Positions 1 to 5,725 are shown, counted from the first letter of the stretch. The stretch: 6,907 bases of DNA from Planctomycetaceae bacterium (GCA_009783865.1 WRCR01000217.1:1-6907), one strand, 5' to 3'. Numbers and translations: made by a program. The notes: generated from the sequence alone by a model not told the origin.

Positions 1-969
1 ATCGTCAAAACGGAAAATCAAATCGCCCGCAAAAGTAATGATGTTCCATTCTCGTACCTTACAAAACGGGAAATACTGAAGCGTCTCGAAGAGGAATTTC
101 CGCGGTCCCGCGGCTTCGATATTTTACAGGAGGAACATTTTCTTATTGTTTATACAACCTCGAAAGCATTTGCGGATTGGTACGGACGTTTGCTGAAACA
201 ACTCTATTCAAGTTATATCGCTTTTTGGCGCGGCAGAGGTTTACAGTTAGACAAACTCGAAATACCGATGACCGCTTTGATATTTGCCAACAAGGAACAA
301 TTTTTCCGGTTTGCCGCAACGGACGGAGTGGAACGCAACGACCAGATGTTTGCGTATTACAACAAGTTGACTAACCGGATAGTGCTGCGCGACTTCAGCG
401 GACATGAAACGTTCCGCAGCGGCGGCAATTATCGGGCGACGACAAAGGATATTCAGGAATTTTTACAGCAGACGGGAGCGGTATTCAATATCGCAGCGGT
501 GATTCATGAGGCGACTCATCAAATCGGTTATAACTGCGGAATGCACGAGCGGTTCGCACCGTATCCGCTTTGGCTCATCGAGGGTATGGCGTTGGTTCAC
601 GAAGTCCCTGACCGCGACAAAAAAGGCGGCTGGAGTATTCGTCCAAAGGTTAATGATTTACGGCTGCACCACTTGAAAAGATATTTGGCGAAACAGCCGG
701 CGCGTCCGCTGCAAGCAATCATAGAAAATGATGCTGTACTGCGGCAGGGTGAATCTGCTCTCGACAATTACGCAATGGCTTGGGGACTGACGTATTACTT
801 GATAACGATGCGTCAGAAAGAGTTGTCAGCATACATGAAAAAGTTATCGGAAAAAACACCTTTGACGGAGGATTCGCCGGAAATCCGCATTAAAGAATTC
901 GAAGATGCCTTCGGCAGCGACTGGCAGAAACTGTACAGACAATGCGGCGATTATCTGCGGAAGTTGTGA
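1..969 (+). CDS. DUF1570-type putative metallopeptidase, 5' end outside window
   Basis: The frame is open from the first base, so this is the C-terminal 322 residues of a longer protein; an internal ATG at 190 is not the start because the similarity continues upstream of it. The part before it (FDILQEEHFLIVYTTSKAFA, about residues 40-59) and the following stretch to 'YYNKLTNRIVLRDFSG' have the character of DUF1570 proteins, common in planctomycetes. A zinc-site signature is visible: HEATH at residues 169-173 and WLIEGMA with Glu194, giving HExxH followed about 21 residues later by Glu, the gluzincin layout. DUF1570 proteins are mostly predicted to be exported, but the N-terminus that would show a signal peptide is missing. 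Activity and substrate are unknown; metallopeptidase function is inferred from the motif only. It stops with TGA at 967-969. No strong terminator follows; the next element is the ffs promoter, so it is probably a separate transcription unit. Confidence 0.85.
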   Translation: MVKTENQIARKSNDVPFSYLTKREILKRLEEEFPRSRGFDILQEEHFLIVYTTSKAFADWYGRLLKQLYSSYIAFWRGRGLQLDKLEIPMTALIFANKEQFFRFAATDGVERNDQMFAYYNKLTNRIVLRDFSGHETFRSGGNYRATTKDIQEFLQQTGAVFNIAAVIHEATHQIGYNCGMHERFAPYPLWLIEGMALVHEVPDRDKKGGWSIRPKVNDLRLHHLKRYLAKQPARPLQAIIENDAVLRQGESALDNYAMAWGLTYYLITMRQKELSAYMKKLSEKTPLTEDSPEIRIKEFEDAFGSDWQKLYRQCGDYLRKL

Positions 970-1025
970 CACACATTTTCTTTACCATCGCGGAGAACGG
1001 AAAAAAATAATTGTCACCCGCCCCT

Positions 1026-1053
1026 TTGACTAAAGCGAAAAAAATAATATAAT
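1026..1053 (+). promoter_or_regulatory. Sigma-70-type promoter for the SRP RNA gene
   Basis: TTGACT at 1026-1031 (5 of 6 to consensus) and TATAAT at 1048-1053 (perfect) are separated by 16 bases. The start would fall near 1060, about 35 bases before the mature SRP RNA begins, so the primary transcript would carry a short 5' leader. E. coli 4.5S RNA also has a 5' leader, removed by RNase P, so this arrangement is plausible. It may also be the only promoter for htrA through read-through. Confidence 0.75.
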
Positions 1054-1095
1054 AAAAGCAACTTCTTTTCGGAGTATGGAAATATCGAAACAGCA

Positions 1096-1203
1096 GCCCG
1101 TTGAAAAGGAGTCCGGCAATAGAGGTCTGTGAACCTGGTCAGGTGGGAAACCAAGCAGCCATAAACTGTAACTTTTATGTGCTTGGACTCCTTTTCAGCG
1201 GGC
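1096..1203 (+). ncRNA. ffs: Small signal recognition particle RNA (4.5S type)
   Basis: This RNA binds Ffh to form the bacterial SRP, which delivers ribosomes making membrane proteins to FtsY. The diagnostic tip is at 1137-1160: GGT, CAGG, TGG, GAAA tetraloop, CCA, AGCA, GCC. This is the same arrangement as E. coli 4.5S RNA (GGU CAGG UCC GGAA GGA AGCA GCC), with the conserved symmetric-loop strands CAGG and AGCA intact and a GNRA tetraloop closed by a TGG/CCA stem. The ends pair as a 19-bp terminal helix, 1096-1114 with 1185-1203, with one G-U pair. At about 108 nt the length is normal for the small type lacking an Alu domain. The middle of the hairpin pairs less regularly. The ends are inferred from the helix; the real 5' end could lie a few bases upstream, at about 1091-1095. 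Confidence 0.93.
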
Positions 1204-1209
1204 GTTTTT
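1185..1209 (+). terminator. SRP RNA terminal helix plus T5, possible intrinsic terminator
   Basis: The 3' strand of the 19-bp SRP RNA terminal helix (1185-1203) is followed after one G by TTTTT (1205-1209). Together with its partner at 1096-1114 it could end transcription, although the hairpin is very long and the T run short. It sits 6 bases before the htrA start codon at 1216, so complete termination here would leave htrA without a visible promoter. Partial read-through is the simplest reading. Confidence 0.45.
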
Positions 1210-1215
1210 AATAAA

Positions 1216-2541
1216 ATGAACGAACCAACTTACACCGGTCAAACCTATTCCATAGACACCGTTAGCGGCGGTTCATGCAGTGCTGGTTCTTTTTCTGCTT
1301 CTGTTCCGCCGCAAAATGACAATACCGGCAGCGGACAACCGGAAGATATTTACATTCCGCCCTACGAACCGTGGCGGCCGCCGATAATCAACACTACGTT
1401 TACGTTTCCTGAAAAAACGGATGAACCGCCGCCGTATAATCCGCCGCCGCGAAGGTTTTTTCCGTACATCATTTTATTTTTGCTCTTCGGCATCGGCTTG
1501 TATTTCATTCCAGACCTTGCCGAGCAAACAGCATATTCCATCAATCGCGGCATTGAAAGAGCAAAAGCCGATGTCGCCCGCAAGTTCCTCAAAGAAACCG
1601 ATGTCGAACAACGGGTTCCCTGGGTTGCAAAAGCGGTCGCTCCAAGCGTCGTCAGCATTCGGGCGGTCTCCGCCGACAAAAACGGCGGTGTTGAAATCGA
1701 AGGCGGAAGCGGCGTTATCGTTCACGTTGACGGAAACGAGGGCTACGTACTGACCAACAATCACGTTGTTGCTAATTCGCCATACGTTATTATCCGTATG
1801 TCAGACGGTCGGATTATCGAAAACGCCGAAATCATCGGACGAGATAAAGCAACCGATATTGCCGTTGTCCGAATTGAAGAAAAACATCTGACCGCAATTA
1901 AATGGGGAGACAGCAGCAGCATTCAAGTCGGCGAAGCGGTTATCGCCATCGGCAACCCCTTTGATTTAGGGCAAACGGTTACTTCCGGTATCATCAGTGC
2001 AACGGAGCGCATCAATCCAATTCCAAGAAGGTCGCGGGTGCGTGAATTTCTACAGACCGATGCGGCAATCAATCCGGGCAACAGCGGCGGTCCGCTCGTG
2101 AACCTTAACGGCGAGTTAATCGGAATCAACACGGCGATTTTTTCAAGCACCGGCGGCAACCTCGGCATCGGTTTCGCAATTCCGAGTATATTGGCACGGC
2201 GGGTATTTGACGAAATCCTGAAACACGGCAGTGTGCAGCACGGCTGGCTCGGTATTCGTATGCGGCTGACAACGCCGGGATTGGCAAGAGACCTGAATCT
2301 CGACAATGCGAAAGGCGTTATAGTAGACGGCTTTTTCCCTATTTCTCCGGCGCAGGATGCGGGCATGAAAATCGGCGATATAATCATCCGCTGGGGAGAC
2401 ATCGTTATTGAAGACCCGCTGCATTTATCGCATTTGATAATTCTTTCAAAACCGGGTGAAAAACAAACGATAGAGGTTTTGCGAAAAGGCAAAACCGTTA
2501 AACTCGAAGTCACGCTGGGACTGCGGGTAGTGGAACTATGA
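1216..2541 (+). CDS. HtrA/DegP-type S1C serine protease, membrane-anchored, one PDZ domain
   Basis: A 441-residue ATP-independent envelope protease that would cleave misfolded or regulatory substrates. Residues 1-80 are polar and rich in Ser, Gly and Pro; residues 81-98 form one membrane segment (FFPYIILFLLFGIGLYFIP). The trypsin-like domain (about 135-335) carries a complete triad: His183 in LTNNHVV, Asp214 in DKATDIAVVRI and Ser290 in INPGNSGGPLV. One PDZ domain follows (about 342-436, beginning HGWLGIRM). With no signal peptide the topology is probably N-in, protease outside. I chose ATG 1216; an in-frame ATG at 1177 lies inside the SRP RNA and its reading would be the RNA's 3' strand. No Shine-Dalgarno is visible before 1216. 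The protein resembles DegS/HhoA-type members in having one anchor and one PDZ; I leave the symbol blank because htrA, degP, degS and degQ cannot be separated here. Confidence 0.95.
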   Translation: MNEPTYTGQTYSIDTVSGGSCSAGSFSASVPPQNDNTGSGQPEDIYIPPYEPWRPPIINTTFTFPEKTDEPPPYNPPPRRFFPYIILFLLFGIGLYFIPDLAEQTAYSINRGIERAKADVARKFLKETDVEQRVPWVAKAVAPSVVSIRAVSADKNGGVEIEGGSGVIVHVDGNEGYVLTNNHVVANSPYVIIRMSDGRIIENAEIIGRDKATDIAVVRIEEKHLTAIKWGDSSSIQVGEAVIAIGNPFDLGQTVTSGIISATERINPIPRRSRVREFLQTDAAINPGNSGGPLVNLNGELIGINTAIFSSTGGNLGIGFAIPSILARRVFDEILKHGSVQHGWLGIRMRLTTPGLARDLNLDNAKGVIVDGFFPISPAQDAGMKIGDIIIRWGDIVIEDPLHLSHLIILSKPGEKQTIEVLRKGKTVKLEVTLGLRVVEL

Positions 2542-2564
2542 AATAGATAAAGAAGATTATAACT

Positions 2565-2587
2565 AGCGGGAAACTGTGTTTCCCGCT
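2565..2587. terminator. Hairpin terminator between htrA and the convergent minus-strand gene
   Basis: A perfect 10-bp stem (AGCGGGAAAC at 2565-2574 with GTTTCCCGCT at 2578-2587) has a 3-base TGT loop. It lies 24 bases after the htrA stop and 17 bases beyond the stop of the gene converging from the right, so it can serve both. On the plus strand a weak T-rich tail follows (TTTCATCTT); no good T run follows on the minus strand. Confidence 0.75.
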
Positions 2588-2603
2588 TTCATCTTGAAAA
2601 TCT

Positions 2604-2993
2604 CTATTCCGCCGCAGCGGTTACCGTCTTTTCATATCCGAGATTCTTGAGAACTTCAAGTATTTCGCAACAAGTCGGAAACATTCTTCCGCTGCTCCGC
2701 TTGTAGTCGTTCAAGGCGTTCATGAACTCGACTTCGTCAGATGAGTAATGCAAAGTGGCAGTTGTCGGGTCAACTTTTCTGCGCCGGTGACTTTTTTTTC
2801 TTTGCGTAACAACACCTTTTTTGCCGCCGACTTTTTTTTGTTTCGGTTTTTCCTCCAATGAACGGTGCGAAGGAGACCGCGTCAAACGGCGGTTTAACCG
2901 TTCAAATTCTTCCGGCGTGGATAACTCATCATTGCGGAATGGCGCAATCTCCGGAATAGTACAAAACGGACGGGTTGATGACGGGGGAGACAT
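2604..2993 (-). CDS. Small basic conserved protein of unknown function, planctomycete-type
   Basis: A 129-residue protein with no signal peptide or membrane segment. Residues 1-45 are Pro/Ser/Arg-rich and look disordered. Residues 49-74 are very basic (KPKQKKVGGKK, RKKSHRRRKVD). Residues 83-121 look like a folded, conserved block: YSSDEVEFMNALNDYKR, then SGRMFPTCCEILEVLKNLGYEK. I associate this block with small hypothetical proteins of planctomycetes, from memory. The start is well supported: AGGAG lies 6 bases before the ATG at 2991-2993. The function is unknown. The basic linker suggests nucleic-acid or ribosome contact, which is inference only. Two A8 runs in the coding strand lie within the linker. 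Another long frame on the opposite strand here (2821-3006) is a shadow. Confidence 0.8.
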   Translation of the reverse strand: MSPPSSTRPFCTIPEIAPFRNDELSTPEEFERLNRRLTRSPSHRSLEEKPKQKKVGGKKGVVTQRKKSHRRRKVDPTTATLHYSSDEVEFMNALNDYKRSSGRMFPTCCEILEVLKNLGYEKTVTAAAE

Positions 2994-2999
2994 CGAAAA

Positions 3000-3004
3000 C
3001 TCCT
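3000..3004 (-). promoter_or_regulatory. Ribosome binding site fixing the start of the small basic protein
   Basis: On the minus strand AGGAG stands 6 bases upstream of the ATG at 2993. It is one of the clearest Shine-Dalgarno sequences in the window and supports this gene being real despite its unusual composition. Confidence 0.7.
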
Positions 3005-3121
3005 GAATGTTGAAGGGGAATACATTTGTAGTCCGCTAATCGTCAGGAATTTCGGAAACTTTTAACTTTTACGAAAGATATAGGAATATGATAAAATAAA
3101 CGGATAAAACGGGTTTAACAA

Positions 3122-3463
3122 TTATGCCCACGGCATACGTTTTCCGCCGCCCAAAATGTGGAAATGCAAATGAAAAACGGTTTGTCCAGCCGCTTTGCCG
3201 CAATTTGTTATCATACGGTATCCGTCTTTTAGTCCTTGTTCTGCCGCAATTTTTGCCGCAACGATGAACATGTGTGCAAGCATTGGTCCATCTTCTTCCG
3301 TCAGTTTATCGGCACCGGTAATTTCTTTTTTCGGGACAAGCAGGATATGTACCGGTGCTGCCGGATTGATGTCTTTGAACGCCATACAGGTCTCGTCTTC
3401 ATAGACAATGTCGGCGGGAAGTTCGCGGTCAATGATTCGTTTGAAAATTGTTTTTTCAGACAT
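3122..3463 (-). CDS. HIT-family nucleotide hydrolase/transferase, HINT (PKCI) branch
   Basis: At 113 residues this is the usual size for bacterial HINT-type proteins, which hydrolyse adenosine phosphoramidates and related aminoacyl-AMP compounds in the cytoplasm. It begins with the family pattern (SEKTIFKRIIDRELPADIVYEDE) and has the mid-domain FKDINPAAPVHILLVPKKEI. The histidine triad is GQTVFHLHFHILGG, with His98, His100 and His102; His100 is the expected nucleophile by comparison with HINT1. The C-terminus, GGGKRMPWA, is slightly shorter than the WPPG-type ending often seen. No Shine-Dalgarno precedes the ATG at 3461-3463. A TATACT hexamer on the minus strand at 3467-3472 would place transcription close to the start codon, but no matching -35 was found. 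It is divergent from the TlpA-like gene. The substrate in this organism is unknown. Confidence 0.95.
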   Translation of the reverse strand: MSEKTIFKRIIDRELPADIVYEDETCMAFKDINPAAPVHILLVPKKEITGADKLTEEDGPMLAHMFIVAAKIAAEQGLKDGYRMITNCGKAAGQTVFHLHFHILGGGKRMPWA

Positions 3464-3539
3464 GGGAGTATAGTAGAAAAAAGTAAAAAAAGGTGTTAAA
3501 CTGTTGGAAAGATGCTGGCTGCCTCATAAACATAAATAT

Positions 3540-3544
3540 GGAGA
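3540..3544 (+). promoter_or_regulatory. Ribosome binding site deciding the TlpA-like start
   Basis: GGAGA lies 10 bases before ATG 3555. An upstream in-frame TTG at 3504 has no such site, and starting there would put a hydrophilic, His-rich segment before the signal peptide. Confidence 0.55.
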
Positions 3545-3554
3545 ACATTTTATT

Positions 3555-4856
3555 ATGCAAACGAGTCGAAATCAATACCTAACTTCAATTTTGACAGCAA
3601 CAGTCATATTTTTTCTTTGCTGCGTTTATTTCAATGCAGTTGCACAAACGGAAGAAACGGATACAGATGCCGTTCAACAAACACTTGAAAAACTGCAAGA
3701 CAACATTTATAAACAGACGAATGTAATTGCCGAGAAAGCATTGGGGAAACCGCTCACGGCAGAAGAGCAGAAGGCGGCGGAAACCATTCTGGCAGAATCG
3801 GAGATTGCCCTGAAGCGTACGGATATATCGGAAAAATTCCGATTGTGGACAGCAGGACGCAGAACCTTTGCTCTAATCCATTTGGCATATACCGATAAGC
3901 CGAAATACTTCGGTCTTCTGTCCGATGAACTTGACGTTTTATCTGAACAGGAAGGAATGGATAAAATTGCAAAGATGGCAGAGGAACATCTTCTGCGGAT
4001 AGGTTCGGAACTGGCGGTTCAGCCCGTTATGATGGAAAACGGAAAACGGTTCAGGGTTGATGCCGCCGAGTTGACCGATTGGCTTGTCGACTATGCACAG
4101 CGTTATCCAAGCCGAGAATCGAGTTCGATACTGGAACTTTACCTCATGCGGATAAATGATGTTCCGAATCGTTTTCAACGGGACAGGCTGCTGACTATCG
4201 CGCTTCCGAAAATCTTTGATTATTTTCGGATGTCGGATAATCCGCTCGATGTGAAGACCGCTCAAAAGTGGTCAGGGGGTATGCGCCGTATTTTATTGCC
4301 CGGCAAGCAGATGAAACTAACCGGCTGGGACATCAACGGCAAACCCTTCAACGCAAATGGATATAAAAACAAGGCAGTGCTGGTAGTATTTTGGGGAACT
4401 TGGTGCGTTCCTTGCCGTGAAGAAACGCCGCACCTCATTGAACTTTACGCCAAATACCGCGCCAGAGGATTTGAAATTATCGGAGTTAATACCGGCGAAA
4501 AAGGAGACAGCAGTGCTGATAAAGTAAAGGAATACGTTGAAAAAACAACATTCGGCGACAACAAAGGAAAAATCAGTTGGGCTGTCATACTTGATGCACT
4601 GGCAGAAAAGAACGGCGGCATAAAATTGACGGACAATTACGGAATCGAAGGTGTGCCGGAACACGTGTTAATCGGAAGGGACGGCAATGTTATAAAACTT
4701 AATCCGCTTATGAGTGCTTTGGAAGACGAGATAAAAAATGCTTTGTTTCCGAAAGAAGATGTTGAAAATGATGCGGAATTGCAGGAAATTCTCCGCAAGC
4801 GGGATGCCGAAGTTCAGAAAGAAATCGAAAAATACGAAAAAGAAAAGAATAAATAA
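3555..4856 (+). CDS. Exported TlpA/ResA-like thioredoxin-fold protein with long N-terminal region
   Basis: A 433-residue protein (stop TAA at 4854-4856). Residues 1-30 are a signal peptide: MQTSRNQY, a hydrophobic core, then AVA-Q, a signal peptidase I site; there is no good lipobox although two Cys lie in the core. Residues 31-245 are a charged, mostly helical region that I do not recognise. Residues 250-400 are a TlpA/AhpC-TSA-like thioredoxin domain: LLPGKQMKLTGWDINGKPF, then the active site WCVPC (Cys284 and Cys287), VNTGE, and the cis-proline Pro368 in IEGVPEHVLI. The last 35 residues (401-433) are Glu/Lys-rich and probably form a helix or coiled coil. The likely role is thiol-disulfide exchange outside the cytoplasm, for instance in cytochrome maturation or protein reduction; the partner is unknown. 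The start was chosen because it gives a proper signal peptide and has GGAGA upstream. Confidence 0.9.
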   Translation: MQTSRNQYLTSILTATVIFFLCCVYFNAVAQTEETDTDAVQQTLEKLQDNIYKQTNVIAEKALGKPLTAEEQKAAETILAESEIALKRTDISEKFRLWTAGRRTFALIHLAYTDKPKYFGLLSDELDVLSEQEGMDKIAKMAEEHLLRIGSELAVQPVMMENGKRFRVDAAELTDWLVDYAQRYPSRESSSILELYLMRINDVPNRFQRDRLLTIALPKIFDYFRMSDNPLDVKTAQKWSGGMRRILLPGKQMKLTGWDINGKPFNANGYKNKAVLVVFWGTWCVPCREETPHLIELYAKYRARGFEIIGVNTGEKGDSSADKVKEYVEKTTFGDNKGKISWAVILDALAEKNGGIKLTDNYGIEGVPEHVLIGRDGNVIKLNPLMSALEDEIKNALFPKEDVENDAELQEILRKRDAEVQKEIEKYEKEKNK

Positions 4857-4895
4857 TAACCGCACAAATAACGTTGTTTGCAATAATAGCCGCAC
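4852..4895. repeat. 14-base direct repeat flanking an imperfect palindrome
   Basis: AATAATAACCGCAC (4852-4865) recurs as AATAATAGCCGCAC (4882-4895), one mismatch, exactly 30 bases apart. Between them CAAATAACGTTGTTTG (4865-4880) is palindromic apart from one base pair. The first copy overlaps the end of the TlpA-like gene. It could be an operator for coaE or chance; nothing else in the window resembles it. Confidence 0.5.
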
Positions 4896-4919
4896 GCCGA
4901 AGGGCGGCGGCAATCTTTT
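4889..4919 (+). terminator. GC-rich hairpin with short T tail between the TlpA-like gene and coaE
   Basis: GCCGC (4889-4893), a bulged A, and CGCC (4895-4898) pair with GGCG (4903-4906) and GCGGC (4907-4911) around a GAAG loop, giving 9 bp. AATCTTTT follows (4912-4919). It fits a weak intrinsic terminator of the TlpA-like gene. It also ends only 11 bases before the coaE ATG, so it could instead act in the coaE leader. Confidence 0.5.
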
Positions 4920-4930
4920 GAATATACTTT

Positions 4931-5506
4931 ATGAAGACCATCGGGTTAATCGGCGGCATTGCCAGCGGAAAGAGTTTCATCGCGGAGTTGTTTCGGCAAC
5001 TTGGAGCGGCAATCATCAACGCAGATGAAACCGGTCATCGGGTTTTAATGCTGCCGGAAGTAAAAGCGGCGGCGTTGCAGCGGTGGGGACAAAACGTGTT
5101 CAATTCGGACGGCGAATTAGACCGAAGGAAGGTTGCCAAGATTGTCTTTGCTGATTCTCCTGAAGGACGGACCGAATTGGATTTTCTGGAACGGTTGACG
5201 CATCCGCTCATATCTGCCAAAACAGAACGGCAGCAACTGGAATTACGGGAATCCGGCTGTCCGCTTTGCGTTTTAGACGTACCGTTATTACTCGAAGCGG
5301 GCTTGGATAAAAACGTTGACAGTGTTGTGTTCATTGACTGCGATTTTTCGATTCGATTGAAAAGGGTAAAAGAACGCGGCTGGACGGAAGAGGATTTGCT
5401 CCGACGCGAGAAGATGCAATTATCACTTGAGGAAAAGAAAAAGAGTGCGGACGCTGTAATTCTCAATAACGGCAAAACAACTATGGCGTGTCTGCACTAC
5501 CCTTGA
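4931..5506 (+). CDS. coaE: Dephospho-CoA kinase, unusual C-terminal end
   Basis: CoaE performs the last step of CoA synthesis, phosphorylating the 3'-hydroxyl of dephospho-CoA with ATP in the cytoplasm. The 191-residue protein has the P-loop GGIASGKS (residues 8-15), the conserved INADETGH with Asp32, THP (90-92), VLDVPLLLEAG (114-124), the beta-strand VVFIDCD, and the lid region RREKMQLSLEEKKKSADAVILNNG (159-181). Family members usually continue after the (D/N)N(S/N)G motif into a closing helix with a Trp. Here the frame gives only KTTMACLHYP and stops. The +1 frame from 5472 reads AKQLWRVCTTLDTIF then stops, which looks more like the tail of the family's helix, so a small deletion or frameshift near 5471 is possible. 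All visible catalytic residues are present, so it may still be active. No clear Shine-Dalgarno is seen. It lies 74 bases after the TlpA-like gene. Confidence 0.93.
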   Translation: MKTIGLIGGIASGKSFIAELFRQLGAAIINADETGHRVLMLPEVKAAALQRWGQNVFNSDGELDRRKVAKIVFADSPEGRTELDFLERLTHPLISAKTERQQLELRESGCPLCVLDVPLLLEAGLDKNVDSVVFIDCDFSIRLKRVKERGWTEEDLLRREKMQLSLEEKKKSADAVILNNGKTTMACLHYP

Positions 5507-5668
5507 CACGATTTTTTGAAATTGTTTCCGTAATATCAGGGAGTTTCGGCGAATGTTCACCCGGTACGGGGGTGTAAAAAATTTGTGCGGATTGGCAGCC
5601 GCCGCTGAAATACCTCAAAAAAATTTTTTTCACGATACTGGATTTTTTCTTTTTTCCTGCTATCATGG

Positions 5669-5698
5669 TTGACATTATCGGTTTTAGCGATTTTTCAT
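5669..5698 (+). promoter_or_regulatory. Candidate promoter for floA
   Basis: TTGACA (5669-5674) is a perfect -35 box. The best -10 at a permitted distance is TTTCAT (5693-5698, 18-base spacer), 4 of 6 to consensus, giving a start near 5705 and a leader of about 20 bases that contains the ribosome binding site. TATCAT at 5661-5666 is a possible alternative -10 but lacks a good -35. The -35 box explains why a frame can be drawn from TTG 5669; that TTG is unlikely to be a start codon. Confidence 0.45.
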
Positions 5699-5715
5699 AC
5701 TTTCAAAAAATTGAC

Positions 5716-5719
5716 GAGG
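5716..5719 (+). promoter_or_regulatory. Ribosome binding site deciding the floA start
   Basis: GAGG lies 6 bases before ATG 5726. It favours this start over the in-frame TTG at 5669, which would add 19 residues with no resemblance to the family's N-terminus. Confidence 0.65.
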
Positions 5720-5725
5720 TACACA

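Larger units (their letters stand above)
5507..5725. other. AT-rich intergenic spacer before floA
   Basis: These 219 bases hold no gene I can support. They contain CACCC...GGGGGTG, a weak imperfect hairpin near 5557-5575; a perfect 14-base palindrome A7T7 at 5617-5630; then the pyrimidine-rich run GATTTTTTCTTTTTTCC (5641-5657). The A and T tracts are of the kind that bend DNA or act as UP elements, and they lie just upstream of the floA promoter candidate. A minus-strand frame at 5481-5675 overlaps the end of coaE and looks like a chance frame. Confidence 0.55.

Noticed and set aside
1184..1212. TTGGAC-17-TTTAAT as a promoter for htrA
   Set aside because: The -35 matches only three positions and transcription would begin near 1219, after the start codon.
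1177..1215. ATG 1177 as the start of the HtrA-like protease
   Set aside because: These codons are the 3' strand of the SRP RNA terminal helix. ATG 1216 gives a polar N-terminus free of RNA overlap.
1923..2513. 196-residue minus-strand frame inside htrA
   Set aside because: It is antisense to conserved protease and PDZ sequence, and its Ser/Pro/Ile-rich translation has no family character.
3067..3121. Possible terminator after the HIT gene (repeated CCGTTTTATCCGTTT on the minus strand)
   Set aside because: Only about four base pairs can form, so it is a low-complexity direct repeat rather than a hairpin.
3504..3554. TTG 3504 as the start of the TlpA-like protein
   Set aside because: It would put 17 polar residues before the signal peptide and has no ribosome binding site; ATG 3555 has both a proper signal peptide and GGAGA upstream.
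5557..5575. CACCC...GGGGGTG hairpin as a riboswitch or terminator
   Set aside because: The stem is short and imperfect, no T run follows on either strand, and no conserved riboswitch core is visible.
5481..5675. Minus-strand 64-residue frame overlapping the coaE end and the floA spacer
   Set aside because: No ribosome binding site, no recognisable motif, and a composition explained by the T-rich spacer.
5669..5725. TTG 5669 as the floA start
   Set aside because: TTGACA there looks like a -35 box, and ATG 5726 has GAGG at good spacing and fits the family length.
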